From assembly GCA_003217735.2 (NCBI GenBank), contig CP031589.1:1-64000 (forward strand): 64,000 nucleotides of DNA, in the 5' to 3' direction. Positions 1-9,014 of this stretch are shown piece after piece (position 1 is the stretch's first letter; each line of letters opens with the position of its first letter). This DNA is from Marinibacterium anthonyi (GTDB taxonomy: Bacteria; Pseudomonadota; Alphaproteobacteria; Rhodobacterales; Rhodobacteraceae). The notes under the pieces were generated by a model. It ran no database searches, was not told the DNA's origin, and saw only the letters and a program-made list of their open reading frames with translations. The position numbers and the translations under genes are program-made.

Positions 1-1281
1 ATGAAACATTCAGGTTGGCGCAAGCCGACACCGGGTCTTGGCATTGCAGAGCAGCTTGCCCAAGCCGGTGAACAGGTAGCTATACCCAAAACGCAGGCCT
101 TCGTGGCCGTGAAGCGGGTAGGAGCCTACATTGGCCTCAAGGCTGGCGACATGATGCTCCTCGACACGCTCGGGGCCTTCACGCAGGCCCAGGACTGGGA
201 GGAGGGGCAACGCCCGATCGTTTGGGCGTCGAACGCCTATCTGATGGAGCAGACGGGTTTCTCGCTTTCTGCGCTGAAACGCCATGCCCGACGCCTGGCA
301 GAGATCGGCGTGATCTCCTTCCAGGACAGCCCCAACGGCAAGCGTTGGGGCCGCAGGGACGCCGATGGACGCATCATCGAGGCCTATGGCTTCGATCTGT
401 CGCCGCTGTCGGCACGCGTCGAAGAGTTCGAGGCGCTGCAGGCCGAATTGCAGGCCGAACGCGAGCTCTGTCAGCGCCTGAAGCGCCAGATCACGGTGGC
501 ACGCCGGATGATACGGGCGCGGATCGAGGCAGCCGTCAGCGGCGCGCTGCGCGGGCCCTGGACTCAATTCACAGGCCTTTTCGAGGAGCTTTTGGACCGG
601 CTTCCGCGCCGCCACGAAGCTTCCGAGCAGCTTGCACGGCTGCTCAACTGGTTCAAGGAGCTCCAGGAGCGCGTCGAGTCGGCCTATCTCAAGGCAACTC
701 AGGTCGTCCAACCTGTGGAAAACACACCTGAAACCAAGGAACAAGTTTCTGAGAAGACTCAAGAAATGAACCCCAGGGAGGTCATTTCTGACCCTCATAT
801 ACTAATTACAAACCAACTTAATCCTGTAACTCGTAATTCCTCAGAAAATGAGGAAATCGCGACCGTGGTGCCCAATGCTCAGCCCGGAGATCAGGTTGAT
901 AGGGAGCTGGAAGAGTGGGTTGCCGAGGTGCGCAAGAAGCGCGCTGCGCTGGATCTGCCGACTGTGATGCAGGCCTGTCCCGAATTCGCATCCTGGGCCC
1001 GCAATATGGGCGGGTTCCTGAAGGATTGGGGCGATCTTCATCGAGTTGCGGGTCAACTCAGGCCCATGATCGGGGTGTCCGAGCATGCCTGGAACGTGGC
1101 GCAGGATCGGCTGGGCAAACAAGTGGCGACAGCAGCGCTGGCGCTTGTCTTCGAGAAGCATTGCGCGGGCGAAGTGTCCTCGCCGGGCGGCTATTTGCGT
1201 GGCATGGTTGAGAAGGCCGGGGCAGGGGAGCTGCATCTCGAGCGCAGCTTCTATGGCAGGCTCAGCGGGCAGGCGGCATGA
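1..1281 (+). CDS. repC: Plasmid replication initiator RepC
   Basis: This 426-residue protein matches the RepC initiators of repABC plasmids, which bind an origin inside their own gene. The N-terminal half (about residues 20-140) has the helical winged-helix type region with a run of basic residues (K-R-W-G-R-R near 120), followed by a helical, charged stretch (about 140-225), a poorly conserved polar linker (about 230-300) and a C-terminal helical domain. Length fits the family (about 400-430 residues). repA and repB would lie upstream, outside the window. Because the origin lies within repC in this family, the AT-rich stretch around 770-860 is a plausible origin segment; that placement is inference. 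Confidence 0.93.
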   Translation: MKHSGWRKPTPGLGIAEQLAQAGEQVAIPKTQAFVAVKRVGAYIGLKAGDMMLLDTLGAFTQAQDWEEGQRPIVWASNAYLMEQTGFSLSALKRHARRLAEIGVISFQDSPNGKRWGRRDADGRIIEAYGFDLSPLSARVEEFEALQAELQAERELCQRLKRQITVARRMIRARIEAAVSGALRGPWTQFTGLFEELLDRLPRRHEASEQLARLLNWFKELQERVESAYLKATQVVQPVENTPETKEQVSEKTQEMNPREVISDPHILITNQLNPVTRNSSENEEIATVVPNAQPGDQVDRELEEWVAEVRKKRAALDLPTVMQACPEFASWARNMGGFLKDWGDLHRVAGQLRPMIGVSEHAWNVAQDRLGKQVATAALALVFEKHCAGEVSSPGGYLRGMVEKAGAGELHLERSFYGRLSGQAA

Positions 1282-1293
1282 TGGGGCAGGGGG

Positions 1294-2400
1294 TCAGAGT
1301 CCGGCGGCCTTCGTCAGGTTCACGCGGAACCGGTCGCGGCGGCGCTGGTAGCGACGGGTCATCTCGGCCGAGGTATGCCCGAGGTGCTTCTGAACGTAGC
1401 GCTCATCGACTTCGGCCGAACTCGCCAGACCGGCACGCAGCGAATGACCAGAGAACAGCGCCAGGCGTTCTTTCTCGGGCAGCTCGGATCGGATGCCGGC
1501 GTCCAGGACGGTGCGCTTGATCAGCCGGGCCACATGCTTGTCATTCAGCCGTGTGTCGGAAGGGCGTTTACCATCCCGTGAGGTGCCGACGAAGACCGGA
1601 CCGAAGTCGATCTTCGCGAAGTGCAGCCATTGCTCCAGCGCATGCACGGGGCAGGTCTGATCCTTGGAGCCGCGGCCGATCTCGACTTCACGCCAACCTG
1701 TCTTCGCATTGAGGGTCAGAAGGGCGCCTTTCTCCATGATCTCAATCCATCCGCCTGACTCCGGTGTGTCGTCTTTGTGCACATCCAGGCTGACGATTTC
1801 CGAGCGGCGCAAGCCTCCGGCGTATCCAAGGAGAAGGATTGCCTGATCCCGCAGCCCGCGCAGGTCGTAGGGCAGGGTGGCGACCATCGCGAGGATGTCC
1901 TCAGCCAGGATCGCTTCCTTCTGCACCGGCGGACGCGCGTGCTTGCGCTTGATTCCGGCCAGTACCGTGGCGATGTGACGGTTTTTCCGATCAAGGGTGA
2001 AGCCTCGCTGCGCATAGTTCCAGGCGAGGCCCGACAGGCGACGGTCGATAGTTCTGACTGAGAGGGCAGGGGAGGGGTCCGAACCGGAGGCCAGATCGGC
2101 GAGATAAAGCCCGATCATTTCTGGGGAGGGCGGCAGCGGTTCCGCACCCTTCATCCTGCACCAGCGCGCGAAGTGCGCCCAGTCCTTTGCATAGGCCTTC
2201 AGCGTGTTGACCGACGCAGCAGCACGTGCGTAGTCACGCGCCGTGTCCACCAGTCGATCGAGCGTCCCGGATCCGGCGACATGGGAGGGCAGGGCGATGC
2301 CATCGCCTGCCTCTTGATCTCTCTCGTCGACGCGAGCATCATCCAGCTCATCAGAGGGCGCTGACGTCGATTTCTCGTTCTGTGGGGCCATTTCCGACAA
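1294..2400 (-). CDS. Tyrosine recombinase/site-specific integrase beside repC
   Basis: A 368-residue tyrosine recombinase. After an acidic N-terminal tail (1-45) comes a SAM-like core-binding domain (about 50-150) and the catalytic domain. Catalytic residues are visible: Arg in G-L-R-R-S-E (about 198), H319-S-L-R322, H342 in H-L-G-H-T, and Tyr351 in R-R-Y-Q-R. It is convergent with repC, leaving a 12-bp gap, so it belongs to the maintenance block. A Cre/Xer-like role in resolving plasmid multimers is likely; integration is an alternative. A candidate core site with inverted arms lies about 40 bp upstream of its start codon. Confidence 0.9.
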   Translation of the reverse strand: MSEMAPQNEKSTSAPSDELDDARVDERDQEAGDGIALPSHVAGSGTLDRLVDTARDYARAAASVNTLKAYAKDWAHFARWCRMKGAEPLPPSPEMIGLYLADLASGSDPSPALSVRTIDRRLSGLAWNYAQRGFTLDRKNRHIATVLAGIKRKHARPPVQKEAILAEDILAMVATLPYDLRGLRDQAILLLGYAGGLRRSEIVSLDVHKDDTPESGGWIEIMEKGALLTLNAKTGWREVEIGRGSKDQTCPVHALEQWLHFAKIDFGPVFVGTSRDGKRPSDTRLNDKHVARLIKRTVLDAGIRSELPEKERLALFSGHSLRAGLASSAEVDERYVQKHLGHTSAEMTRRYQRRRDRFRVNLTKAAGL

Positions 2401-2441
2401 AATCCAGTAGTGAAATACGGACGATTCCCAGCCTATATTTT

Positions 2442-2472
2442 TACGTCCGATAATGCAAACTTATTGGACATA
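2442..2472. repeat. Candidate tyrosine-recombinase core site
   Basis: Two 12-bp arms (TACGTCCGATAA at 2442-2453 and TTATTGGACATA at 2461-2472) are inverted copies matching at 10 of 12 positions, around a 7-bp centre. Two inverted arms flanking a 6-8 bp spacer is the architecture of Xer/Cre-type crossover sites. It sits between the divergent integrase and DUF1403 genes, in an AT-rich patch unlike the surrounding DNA. It could instead be a partition or repressor site. Confidence 0.4.
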
Positions 2473-2547
2473 GTAGAGAGCAGCAAAGCGGGGCGGTTTG
2501 CATATCATATTGTGGACGAAAGCGCCGTACCGGGATAGTCTTGGGGC

Positions 2548-3495
2548 ATGACATACCAGCCTGCCACCATCTTGGACGACCTTGGCAACCTACCGCGGCT
2601 ACCGGGCTGGGTCACGTCGGGACATGCGGAAACCCTTGAAACTGTGGCCTTTCGGTCGGGGGCTGCGCTGATGATACTCGATCAACTGATCGGTGATCCC
2701 AGGCATGCTGTGCCCGTGAGACTGCTCGCCAACCGACTGGCTCTGAGTGCCGCAGTGGCGACCTCGAAACTGGAAGGCCGTATGGCGCGGGAGACGGATA
2801 TCCGCGACGCCTACCACCTGACCCCGCCGGGCGAGGCACGAGGTCCGGATGGTGATCTCTTGGCGTTTTGGCGCGAGAGTGTCCGGCTCCAGGCAGGCGG
2901 GGCGGGTGAGATTGTTGACCTGGTCGGCGCGAACTTCGCGGACGAGGTGGGCGCCTGGCTTGATGCGGGAATGGAGTGCGCACGAACTAATGGGCCCTTG
3001 GCCGGATGCGTGTCTGTGTTGCGGGCCGTGCTCGCGGCCGACGACCGAGCAGAACGGGTGGCCTGCCTGCTTTCAGATATTGTTATGGCGCGGGCGTTGA
3101 GCTGGAAGACCGTGCTGCCGATCTCGGCGCTGTACTTAGTCATGACCGCGCTGCGTGACCTGGCAGCAGAAGGGCAGGGGGTCGAGATGGCGGTTCAGGC
3201 CCGGATTCTCGACTCCATCGAAGGGACGATCCGGATCGCGCGCGATCTGGCTCGCCGGGCCGAGGCGCTTCGGTCCGTCGCACCGAAACTGCGCGCGAAA
3301 GGATCGGATGCTGCGGTCGACCTGTTCCTGACCGAGGATGCCGTGGCACCGGCGTCGATGCTTTCGCCGCGCATCCGGGGCACCTCGATCTCCATGACCG
3401 ACCGCGCTGCACGGCGGTTTTGCGACCGGCTGGTCGAGTTGGGTGTCGCGCGCGAGCTGACCGGACGCTCGACGTTCCGGCTGTATGGGCTATGA
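2548..3495 (+). CDS. DUF1403 family protein
   Basis: This 315-residue protein belongs to the DUF1403 family, known mainly from plasmids and secondary replicons of Rhizobiales and Rhodobacterales. It is all-alpha in appearance, with an R-L-A-x-R/S-K-L-E-G-R segment at about residues 60-80 and a C-terminal winged-helix-like region (about 255-315) that contains an R-A-A-R-R-F-C-D-R-L-V-E-L-G-V-A-R-E-L pattern. The C-terminal region suggests nucleic-acid binding, but no biochemical function is known. It is followed directly by scpB in the same direction, which points to a role in plasmid maintenance or segregation (inference). Confidence 0.85.
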   Translation: MTYQPATILDDLGNLPRLPGWVTSGHAETLETVAFRSGAALMILDQLIGDPRHAVPVRLLANRLALSAAVATSKLEGRMARETDIRDAYHLTPPGEARGPDGDLLAFWRESVRLQAGGAGEIVDLVGANFADEVGAWLDAGMECARTNGPLAGCVSVLRAVLAADDRAERVACLLSDIVMARALSWKTVLPISALYLVMTALRDLAAEGQGVEMAVQARILDSIEGTIRIARDLARRAEALRSVAPKLRAKGSDAAVDLFLTEDAVAPASMLSPRIRGTSISMTDRAARRFCDRLVELGVARELTGRSTFRLYGL

Positions 3496-3559
3496 GCATG
3501 GCCAGCGAAAGTGGGAACCGGTTTCGCGGTTCGGCCATGCGACCACAAAAGGTCTCGCC

Positions 3560-4168
3560 ATGACGACCGCGACCCGGAAACGGAAACCGGCAGACAAGGG
3601 CGGCGCGGTCTTTGACCGGGACCTCGACGACCTGCCACAGGAGCTGCGCTGGCGCGAATGGATGGGGCGGATCGAGGCGGTGCTGTTCGCCAGCGCTTCG
3701 CCGGTCGGCCGCGAGGACCTCGCGTGCGTGGTAGGGCAGGGGGCCTCTGTGGAGATGCTGATCGAGGACATCCAGGCCGAGCTGACGGGTCGGCCTTACG
3801 AACTGGCCCAGGTGGCCGGCGGCTGGATGTTCCGCACTCGGGCGCAGTTTGCCGATGCGATCAAGGCGGCGGCCGATCTTGGCGAGCAGTCGTTGGCCTT
3901 CACTGAAATGGAAATGGGCGTGCTCTGCGCCATCGCCTATCACCAGCCGATCGACCGGGCCGGTCTGGCGGACATCTTCGGCCAGGAGGTCAGCCGCGAT
4001 CTCCTGGCCCGGCTGCACTACAAGGACCTGATCGCCAGCGGGCCCCGTTCGCCGCGCCCCGGGGCGCCGCATACCTTCGTGACAACGGAGACGTTTCTGG
4101 TGACGTTCGATCTGCAGAGCTTGCGAGACCTGCCGGAGCTGGAAATTCTCGACGAACAGTCCGGGTAG
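3560..4168 (+). CDS. scpB: SMC-Scp complex subunit ScpB (plasmid paralogue)
   Basis: A 202-residue ScpB-like protein with two winged-helix domains (about 25-95 and 105-180). The family signature is visible in the E-A-V-L-F-A-S-A-S-P-V start of domain 1 and L-C-A-I-A-Y-H-Q-P-I-D-R of domain 2. ScpB dimers bind ScpA and the SMC ATPase in chromosome segregation. No scpA or smc gene is visible here, so the plasmid copy would have to use host partners or act alone with DUF1403. The start at 3560 gives M-T-T-A-T-R-K and follows the end of DUF1403 by about 65 bp; an in-frame ATG at 3485 would overlap DUF1403 and adds a low-quality leader. Confidence 0.88.
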   Translation: MTTATRKRKPADKGGAVFDRDLDDLPQELRWREWMGRIEAVLFASASPVGREDLACVVGQGASVEMLIEDIQAELTGRPYELAQVAGGWMFRTRAQFADAIKAAADLGEQSLAFTEMEMGVLCAIAYHQPIDRAGLADIFGQEVSRDLLARLHYKDLIASGPRSPRPGAPHTFVTTETFLVTFDLQSLRDLPELEILDEQSG

Positions 4169-4301
4169 TGTGCTTGGTTTGGAGGTGCACCTCGTTCGTC
4201 GCGCCAGCACGCCAAATCGCTTGGCAATAAGCGGCTGCATATCAATATCTTGTGGTCAGCATCCCAAAGTTGAGCTACAAATTTGGTCAGGAGGTTGCGG
4301 C

Positions 4302-5288
4302 ATGGCGCGTGGCGAATTGATGAAGAAATTGCTGCTCAACTATGGGCGTGAGGATGAATTCCGCGCGGTCGTCGAGCAGATCATCTCTGAAGAAGAAAAG
4401 AAGAATAACCGTGTACTTGCGCGTGGCCTTCGCAATGCTCTCGAGACCATCTCGTCTGCGCAGCAACCCAAGGAGCTGAATCGGCTCGTTCCGTTTCCGG
4501 ACGATGCAAAGGAGTTCATTCAGCGTATCGAACCGCGCTACAGCCCCGAGGACATTCAGCTGAGCGTCGAGAACCTCAGCCTCTTCACAGGATTGATCGA
4601 TGAGTTCCGAAAGTCAGAACTTATCAAGCGGAATGGCCTGCCAGTTCGCTCAAAACTACTGTTCTGCGGACCTCCCGGAACTGGGAAGACACTGTGCGCC
4701 GAGATCTTCGCCGGTCAGCTGGGGCTGCCTTTCTTCCATGTCAAACTCGATAGGCTCATCTCCTCCTTTCTGGGCGAGACCGCCTCCAACATTCGCAAGA
4801 CCTTCGAGTTCGCCCGCCGTCAACCCTGCGTCTTGTTTTTCGATGAGTTCGACGCGCTCGCCCGCTCGCGCGAAGAGGGAAGCGATCACAGCGAGCTGCG
4901 CCGCGTCGTCAACTCCCTGTTGATCTTCATCGATCAGATCCAGCCGAGTGGGTTCCTCATCGCGGCCACCAACCTGGACGGGCAACTCGATCCCGCCATC
5001 TGGCGCAGGTTCGATGAAGTCGTCTGGTTCGATCATCCGGATGAAGCGATGACACGGCGGTATCTGACCAATGCAATGAAAAACTCGGAGCTCGAATTCG
5101 ATATCGAAGACATGGTTCAGGGGACCATGGATTATTCCTATGCCGAGCTTGAGAAGATCTGCAATCAGGCCAAAAAACTGGCACTGCTCGATCGCAAAAA
5201 GTCGATCTCGAAGAAGCATTTCAGAGAAGCCATTCGTTATGCCGATCGACGGCGCATGCGTATTCGCAAGATTGCCAAAGGTTCGTGA
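4302..5288 (+). CDS. ietA: IetA-like AAA+ ATPase of the IetAS defence/stability pair
   Basis: A 328-residue AAA+ ATPase. It has Walker A G-P-P-G-T-G-K-T at about residue 124, Walker B C-V-L-F-F-D-E-F-D at about 180, a sensor-1 type A-A-T-N segment, the W-R-R-F-D arginine-finger region and a C-terminal helical lid. The next gene encodes a subtilisin-like protease, the pairing known as IetA/IetS, first reported for Ti-plasmid stability and incompatibility and later as an anti-phage system. The start at 4302 is chosen because a strong ribosome-binding site (CAGGAGG, 4288-4294) precedes it; an upstream in-frame ATG at 4170 lacks one. IetA presumably controls or delivers substrates to the protease (inference). 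Confidence 0.85.
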   Translation: MARGELMKKLLLNYGREDEFRAVVEQIISEEEKKNNRVLARGLRNALETISSAQQPKELNRLVPFPDDAKEFIQRIEPRYSPEDIQLSVENLSLFTGLIDEFRKSELIKRNGLPVRSKLLFCGPPGTGKTLCAEIFAGQLGLPFFHVKLDRLISSFLGETASNIRKTFEFARRQPCVLFFDEFDALARSREEGSDHSELRRVVNSLLIFIDQIQPSGFLIAATNLDGQLDPAIWRRFDEVVWFDHPDEAMTRRYLTNAMKNSELEFDIEDMVQGTMDYSYAELEKICNQAKKLALLDRKKSISKKHFREAIRYADRRRMRIRKIAKGS

Positions 5289-5296
5289 GTTAGACT

Positions 5297-7636
5297 TTGC
5301 CCCAACATCAGCACCTGCCCCTGGTGCGCCTGCCAGAGAATTTTGCACGCCGCAAGCATGGTAGAGTGCCCAGCCCACCAACCCGAGACGGAGGTCATGG
5401 CGGCCGCGTCCGGCAGGAGGTTGATGCCGCCGTTCAAAGCCAACGTGCGCAGCAGCCTCCTCCGAGGTTCGTGGACCCGGCGCTGATCCTTCGGGTGGAG
5501 ATGAGCGGGGCCAGCATGGAGGACGATTGGGAAGGTCTTGGCCTTACCGTGCTGTCCACCGATGAAGACAACACCCTGGTCTTGTTCTCGTCGACGGATG
5601 ATTTGCAGGACTTTCGGACCCGGCTCGACGAATATGAGGGCCCAATACCCCAGGGTCAGCGCAATCGTCGCTACGCCGGGTTCATTGACAGGATTGGCGC
5701 TATCGGCACGATTGAAGGTCGCGACCGTCTAGGCGTTCTGGCACGCGAAGAAGGCTTTTCCGAGGTCCAGGACTTCCAGGACGATACGGACTACGTCGTC
5801 GATATCGAGCTATGGGAGTTCGGTCCTCAGGCGGCCCGTCGGTCGCTGGGCGACGAAATCGTCGAATGGGTCGAAAGCCAGGACGGGGAGCTCTACGATC
5901 ACTATTGTGGGCCTTCCATCAGCATCATCCGGGTGCGTGCCTTCGGCCAGACCATTCGTCCGGTCCTTGCTATACCCCAGGTCGCCTTCGTCGATTTTCC
6001 GCCACAGCCCGACATCCTGATGGAACGCCCTGAGGCCCTTACTGTGGAGGACATGCCGCCGGTGTCACCGCCGGAGGTGGACTTGCCTGTGGTTGCCATT
6101 CTCGACAGCGGTGTTAACGATAACCCCCTGCTCGAAGATGGTATCGTTGCGCGTGAGGCCTTTCCGGCAGAGCTTGGCGAGGCCGATATCTTCGGTCATG
6201 GCACGGCTGTCGCCGGTGTCGCCTGCTACGGCGACCTCCGGAACCATCTCGATCAGCCAGTGCTCGTCCCCGCCGCTCGGATTATCTCGGCGAAGGTTGT
6301 GACAGATCAGGGCCAGTTTTTCGAGCGCCGTACCTTGCCGACCCAGATGCGGACAACCATCGAACGCATTCGGGAAGCCTATGGGTGCAAACTATTTGTC
6401 ATTTCGCTTGGGGATACTCGTGCACGCTTCGAGCGCGGTCGGGTCGGGCCGTGGGCCGCAACCCTGGACGAGCTCGCGCGCGAACTTGATGTCCTGATTT
6501 TCGTATCTGCAGGCAATCGCGACCCCAGGGGAGGTACGTCTTTGGAGCAGGGCGTCACGCAGTATCCGGGCTATCTTTTGGAAAATGCCAACCGCGTCTG
6601 CGAACCGGCAGGCGCCGTCAACGCCTTAACGGTAGGGTCGCTCGCGCATTCCAATGGGCTCGGGCCGGAGCACGAATTCGACGTTCACATCCAACGCATC
6701 ACAGAGCCAGATGAACCGTCGCCGTTTTCGCGTTCTGGCCCAGGTGCCGGAGGCATCAAGAAACCAGATTTCGTCGACTACGGTGGAACATTGGTGTTCG
6801 ACGCCGTGGCTCGGCGCTTGCAGCGTGCGCCCCACTTGGCAAATGCGGGCATTTTGACCACTAACGCTGACTTTCAGCGGCAACTCATTGTGAGCAAGAC
6901 GGGCACATCATTTTCCGCCCCGCATCTGGCACACAAGGCGGCGCAAGTATTGCGTTATCATCCGGACTCATCGGCGAACCTCATCAAGGCGTTTATGGCC
7001 AATTCTGCCCGCGTCCCTGAAGCCACGCAGCGCAGGTTGGGCGGCATAATCGAGGCCGAGCGAGACCAAATTCATGGGAACGGGGTTGTAAACCCTGCCA
7101 CAGCAACCTTCTCTGATGATCATCGGGTCGTCCTCTACGCCGAGGACTCGCTCGGAATGGACCAATTCGCTGTCTACCAGGTCCCGATCCCCGCCGAGTT
7201 CCAAGGCAATGGTCCGCGCTGGATTCATGTCTCGCTGGCTTTCGACCCACCGGTGCGACGGACTCGCGCTGAATATGTCGGCACGCGAATGAACTTCCGG
7301 TTGATCCGGGGGTGCACCGCGGATCAGGTCTTTGAGCATTTTCGATCCCACACGGGCGAAGACACGGAGGCGCCAGAGATGGCGGGGCGCTTCAACTGTG
7401 GTCTTAACCCAGGCCCGCAACGTCGCGACCGCAACACGCTCCAAACGGCAAGTGTAAAATTCACCCAGGATACCGCGCAGTACGGCACCGACTATTTCCT
7501 CGCGGTGCGGTGTGTCGGAGGCTGGGCTGCAGATCAGGAAGTCCGTCAGCGATATGCGATCGTTGTTGAGCTGGAGCACGAAGCTCAAGTCGAGCTATAT
7601 GCACGAGTTCAACAGCGCGTTCGTATTAGAGTATAG
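5297..7636 (+). CDS. ietS: IetS-like S8 (subtilisin) serine protease
   Basis: A 779-residue S8 peptidase without a recognisable signal peptide, so probably cytoplasmic. The catalytic triad is visible: Asp270 in V-A-I-L-D-S-G, His301 in F-G-H-G-T-A-V-A-G and Ser538 in G-T-S-F-S-A-P-H. About 260 residues precede the protease domain, and about 200 residues follow it, probably a substrate- or partner-binding beta domain. It starts 8 bp after ietA ends, so the two are co-transcribed. A stop codon for leakage of activity or active-site loss is not seen, so the pair appears intact. In known IetAS pairs, both genes are required for function. Confidence 0.87.
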   Translation: MPQHQHLPLVRLPENFARRKHGRVPSPPTRDGGHGGRVRQEVDAAVQSQRAQQPPPRFVDPALILRVEMSGASMEDDWEGLGLTVLSTDEDNTLVLFSSTDDLQDFRTRLDEYEGPIPQGQRNRRYAGFIDRIGAIGTIEGRDRLGVLAREEGFSEVQDFQDDTDYVVDIELWEFGPQAARRSLGDEIVEWVESQDGELYDHYCGPSISIIRVRAFGQTIRPVLAIPQVAFVDFPPQPDILMERPEALTVEDMPPVSPPEVDLPVVAILDSGVNDNPLLEDGIVAREAFPAELGEADIFGHGTAVAGVACYGDLRNHLDQPVLVPAARIISAKVVTDQGQFFERRTLPTQMRTTIERIREAYGCKLFVISLGDTRARFERGRVGPWAATLDELARELDVLIFVSAGNRDPRGGTSLEQGVTQYPGYLLENANRVCEPAGAVNALTVGSLAHSNGLGPEHEFDVHIQRITEPDEPSPFSRSGPGAGGIKKPDFVDYGGTLVFDAVARRLQRAPHLANAGILTTNADFQRQLIVSKTGTSFSAPHLAHKAAQVLRYHPDSSANLIKAFMANSARVPEATQRRLGGIIEAERDQIHGNGVVNPATATFSDDHRVVLYAEDSLGMDQFAVYQVPIPAEFQGNGPRWIHVSLAFDPPVRRTRAEYVGTRMNFRLIRGCTADQVFEHFRSHTGEDTEAPEMAGRFNCGLNPGPQRRDRNTLQTASVKFTQDTAQYGTDYFLAVRCVGGWAADQEVRQRYAIVVELEHEAQVELYARVQQRVRIRV

Positions 7637-7958
7637 TGGCGCGAGTCGCCTCGCGAGGGTCCAACCTCGTTCGCTCCAGTCAGTATTGCGTGGCATCGGC
7701 CCGGCAGTGCCCCGCGCTACGACATGTCATGCAGACCCTTTTCGTGTTTGAGGCCGCGGCGGGCCGAGATGCCCTAGCCTGCGGGTCCTTCCCGGGGTGC
7801 TCTGGTGGCAAGTCACAGCCAAGCCCGCTCCTCGGCCACCTTGTGGGTGGCCTCAGGCGCGCTGTCATTTCCCCGGAGGCCCCAGCGTTAACCGTGCCCG
7901 GTCGCCGCACATTCGATCCGGCCCCGGTGAAAGGAAAGGATCATCGACGGGGCAAGTC
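7637..7958. other. Gene-free gap between convergent defence operons
   Basis: This 322-bp stretch separates the ends of ietS (plus strand) and capV (minus strand). I see no convincing gene or RNA. It should hold transcription terminators for both operons, but no long stem followed by a T-run stands out. Confidence 0.5.
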
Positions 7959-9014
7959 CTACCGGTGCCGTGGGCCATGATAGAAAGTCGCTTGTGGTCG
8001 TTCCACATCGAAAAACGCTTCGAGGCGTTCAGCGTTTTCTTCGACCAGCCTCTTCGCTTGCGCTGGCAGTTCACGACTTGCCCGCTCAAAGTCATCCAGC
8101 CCGATCGGTTCGAGTGTCGGGGCTGATGTCAGACGAAGCATTCGGTCACGCCCGATCAGCAGGCCAGCCTGCCCCAGAGCGTTCTGGCTTTGCAGATGCA
8201 TGGCGCTCTCGATGATGGTTCGCCAATGGAACATACCACCCCGCTTGATCTGACCGTCAGACATACGCAGGTCTTGATCGCCGCAGCCGAGGCTCAGAAC
8301 ATCGACCTTGTGCCTGTCGACATCGAAGCAGCTCATGGCATCCACCAACGCGACCATGACAGGGTTATTGGCCCAAACGCCGCCATCGGCAAAATGCCGG
8401 GTGCCGTTTCGATAGGTCGAGAAGAACGTCGGCGCGGCGGACGTCGCCAGGGCCACCGTGACCAGCTCTTCCTGCCAGTCGAGGCGGAAGTCCGGGTGAT
8501 GCGGTGTCTTGAGGACGTTGACCTCGTTGAAGCCATCGAAGGCGGGGATGCTCAAACGTACGTTGACCGAGCCCAGTGTCCTGTTGCCGAAGCTGTCGCG
8601 AAGCGCACGCTCCAGGGGTTCCCCGTCGTATCGATAGACCGCGAGATCGCGTGCAAACTGGTAAACGGATCGTAGCGTATGTCCAAAGGGAATTGGCGGT
8701 GTCCAGTGCCGAGGAAATATCTCCGCCCCATGGCGCATGTATATCTGCAGGACCTCCTCGGCGCGCATGCCCGCACTCATGCCCAATGCAATGATTCCAC
8801 CAGTCGATGTGCCGGCGATCATGTCGAAGTAGCTGGCTGCCGATCCGCCCTTCAAGAAGCGGCGCTCGCATTCCGCCAGAACCGCCGCAGGAAGGATGCC
8901 CTTTATTCCTCCGCCATCGATGGAGAGGATGCGAAAATCATCTGCGAGCCACGCGAGTTGTTCGCGACGGTGAAAGATGGTGCCCTGTGAGCGCCGGGAT
9001 TGAGGCTGTTCCAT
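7959..9014 (-). CDS. capV: CapV-like patatin phospholipase, CBASS effector
   Basis: A 351-residue patatin-like phospholipase. The oxyanion-hole motif G-G-G-I-K-G is at 34-39, the nucleophile elbow G-T-S-T-G at 68-72 gives Ser70, and D210-G-G supplies the dyad aspartate, so the enzyme should be active. In CBASS, CapV is switched on by the cyclic nucleotide made by the CD-NTase and destroys the inner membrane of infected cells. The gene is last in an operon with the E2-like and CD-NTase genes. ATG 9014 is preferred because GAGAG lies upstream; ATG 9026 is possible. The E2-like frame runs 77-89 bp into capV. Confidence 0.87.
   Translation of the reverse strand: MEQPQSRRSQGTIFHRREQLAWLADDFRILSIDGGGIKGILPAAVLAECERRFLKGGSAASYFDMIAGTSTGGIIALGMSAGMRAEEVLQIYMRHGAEIFPRHWTPPIPFGHTLRSVYQFARDLAVYRYDGEPLERALRDSFGNRTLGSVNVRLSIPAFDGFNEVNVLKTPHHPDFRLDWQEELVTVALATSAAPTFFSTYRNGTRHFADGGVWANNPVMVALVDAMSCFDVDRHKVDVLSLGCGDQDLRMSDGQIKRGGMFHWRTIIESAMHLQSQNALGQAGLLIGRDRMLRLTSAPTLEPIGLDDFERASRELPAQAKRLVEENAERLEAFFDVERPQATFYHGPRHR

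Noticed and set aside
3485-3559. Upstream ATG 3485 as the scpB start
   Set aside because: It overlaps the DUF1403 end and encodes a leader without family similarity; M-T-T-A-T-R at 3560 fits better.
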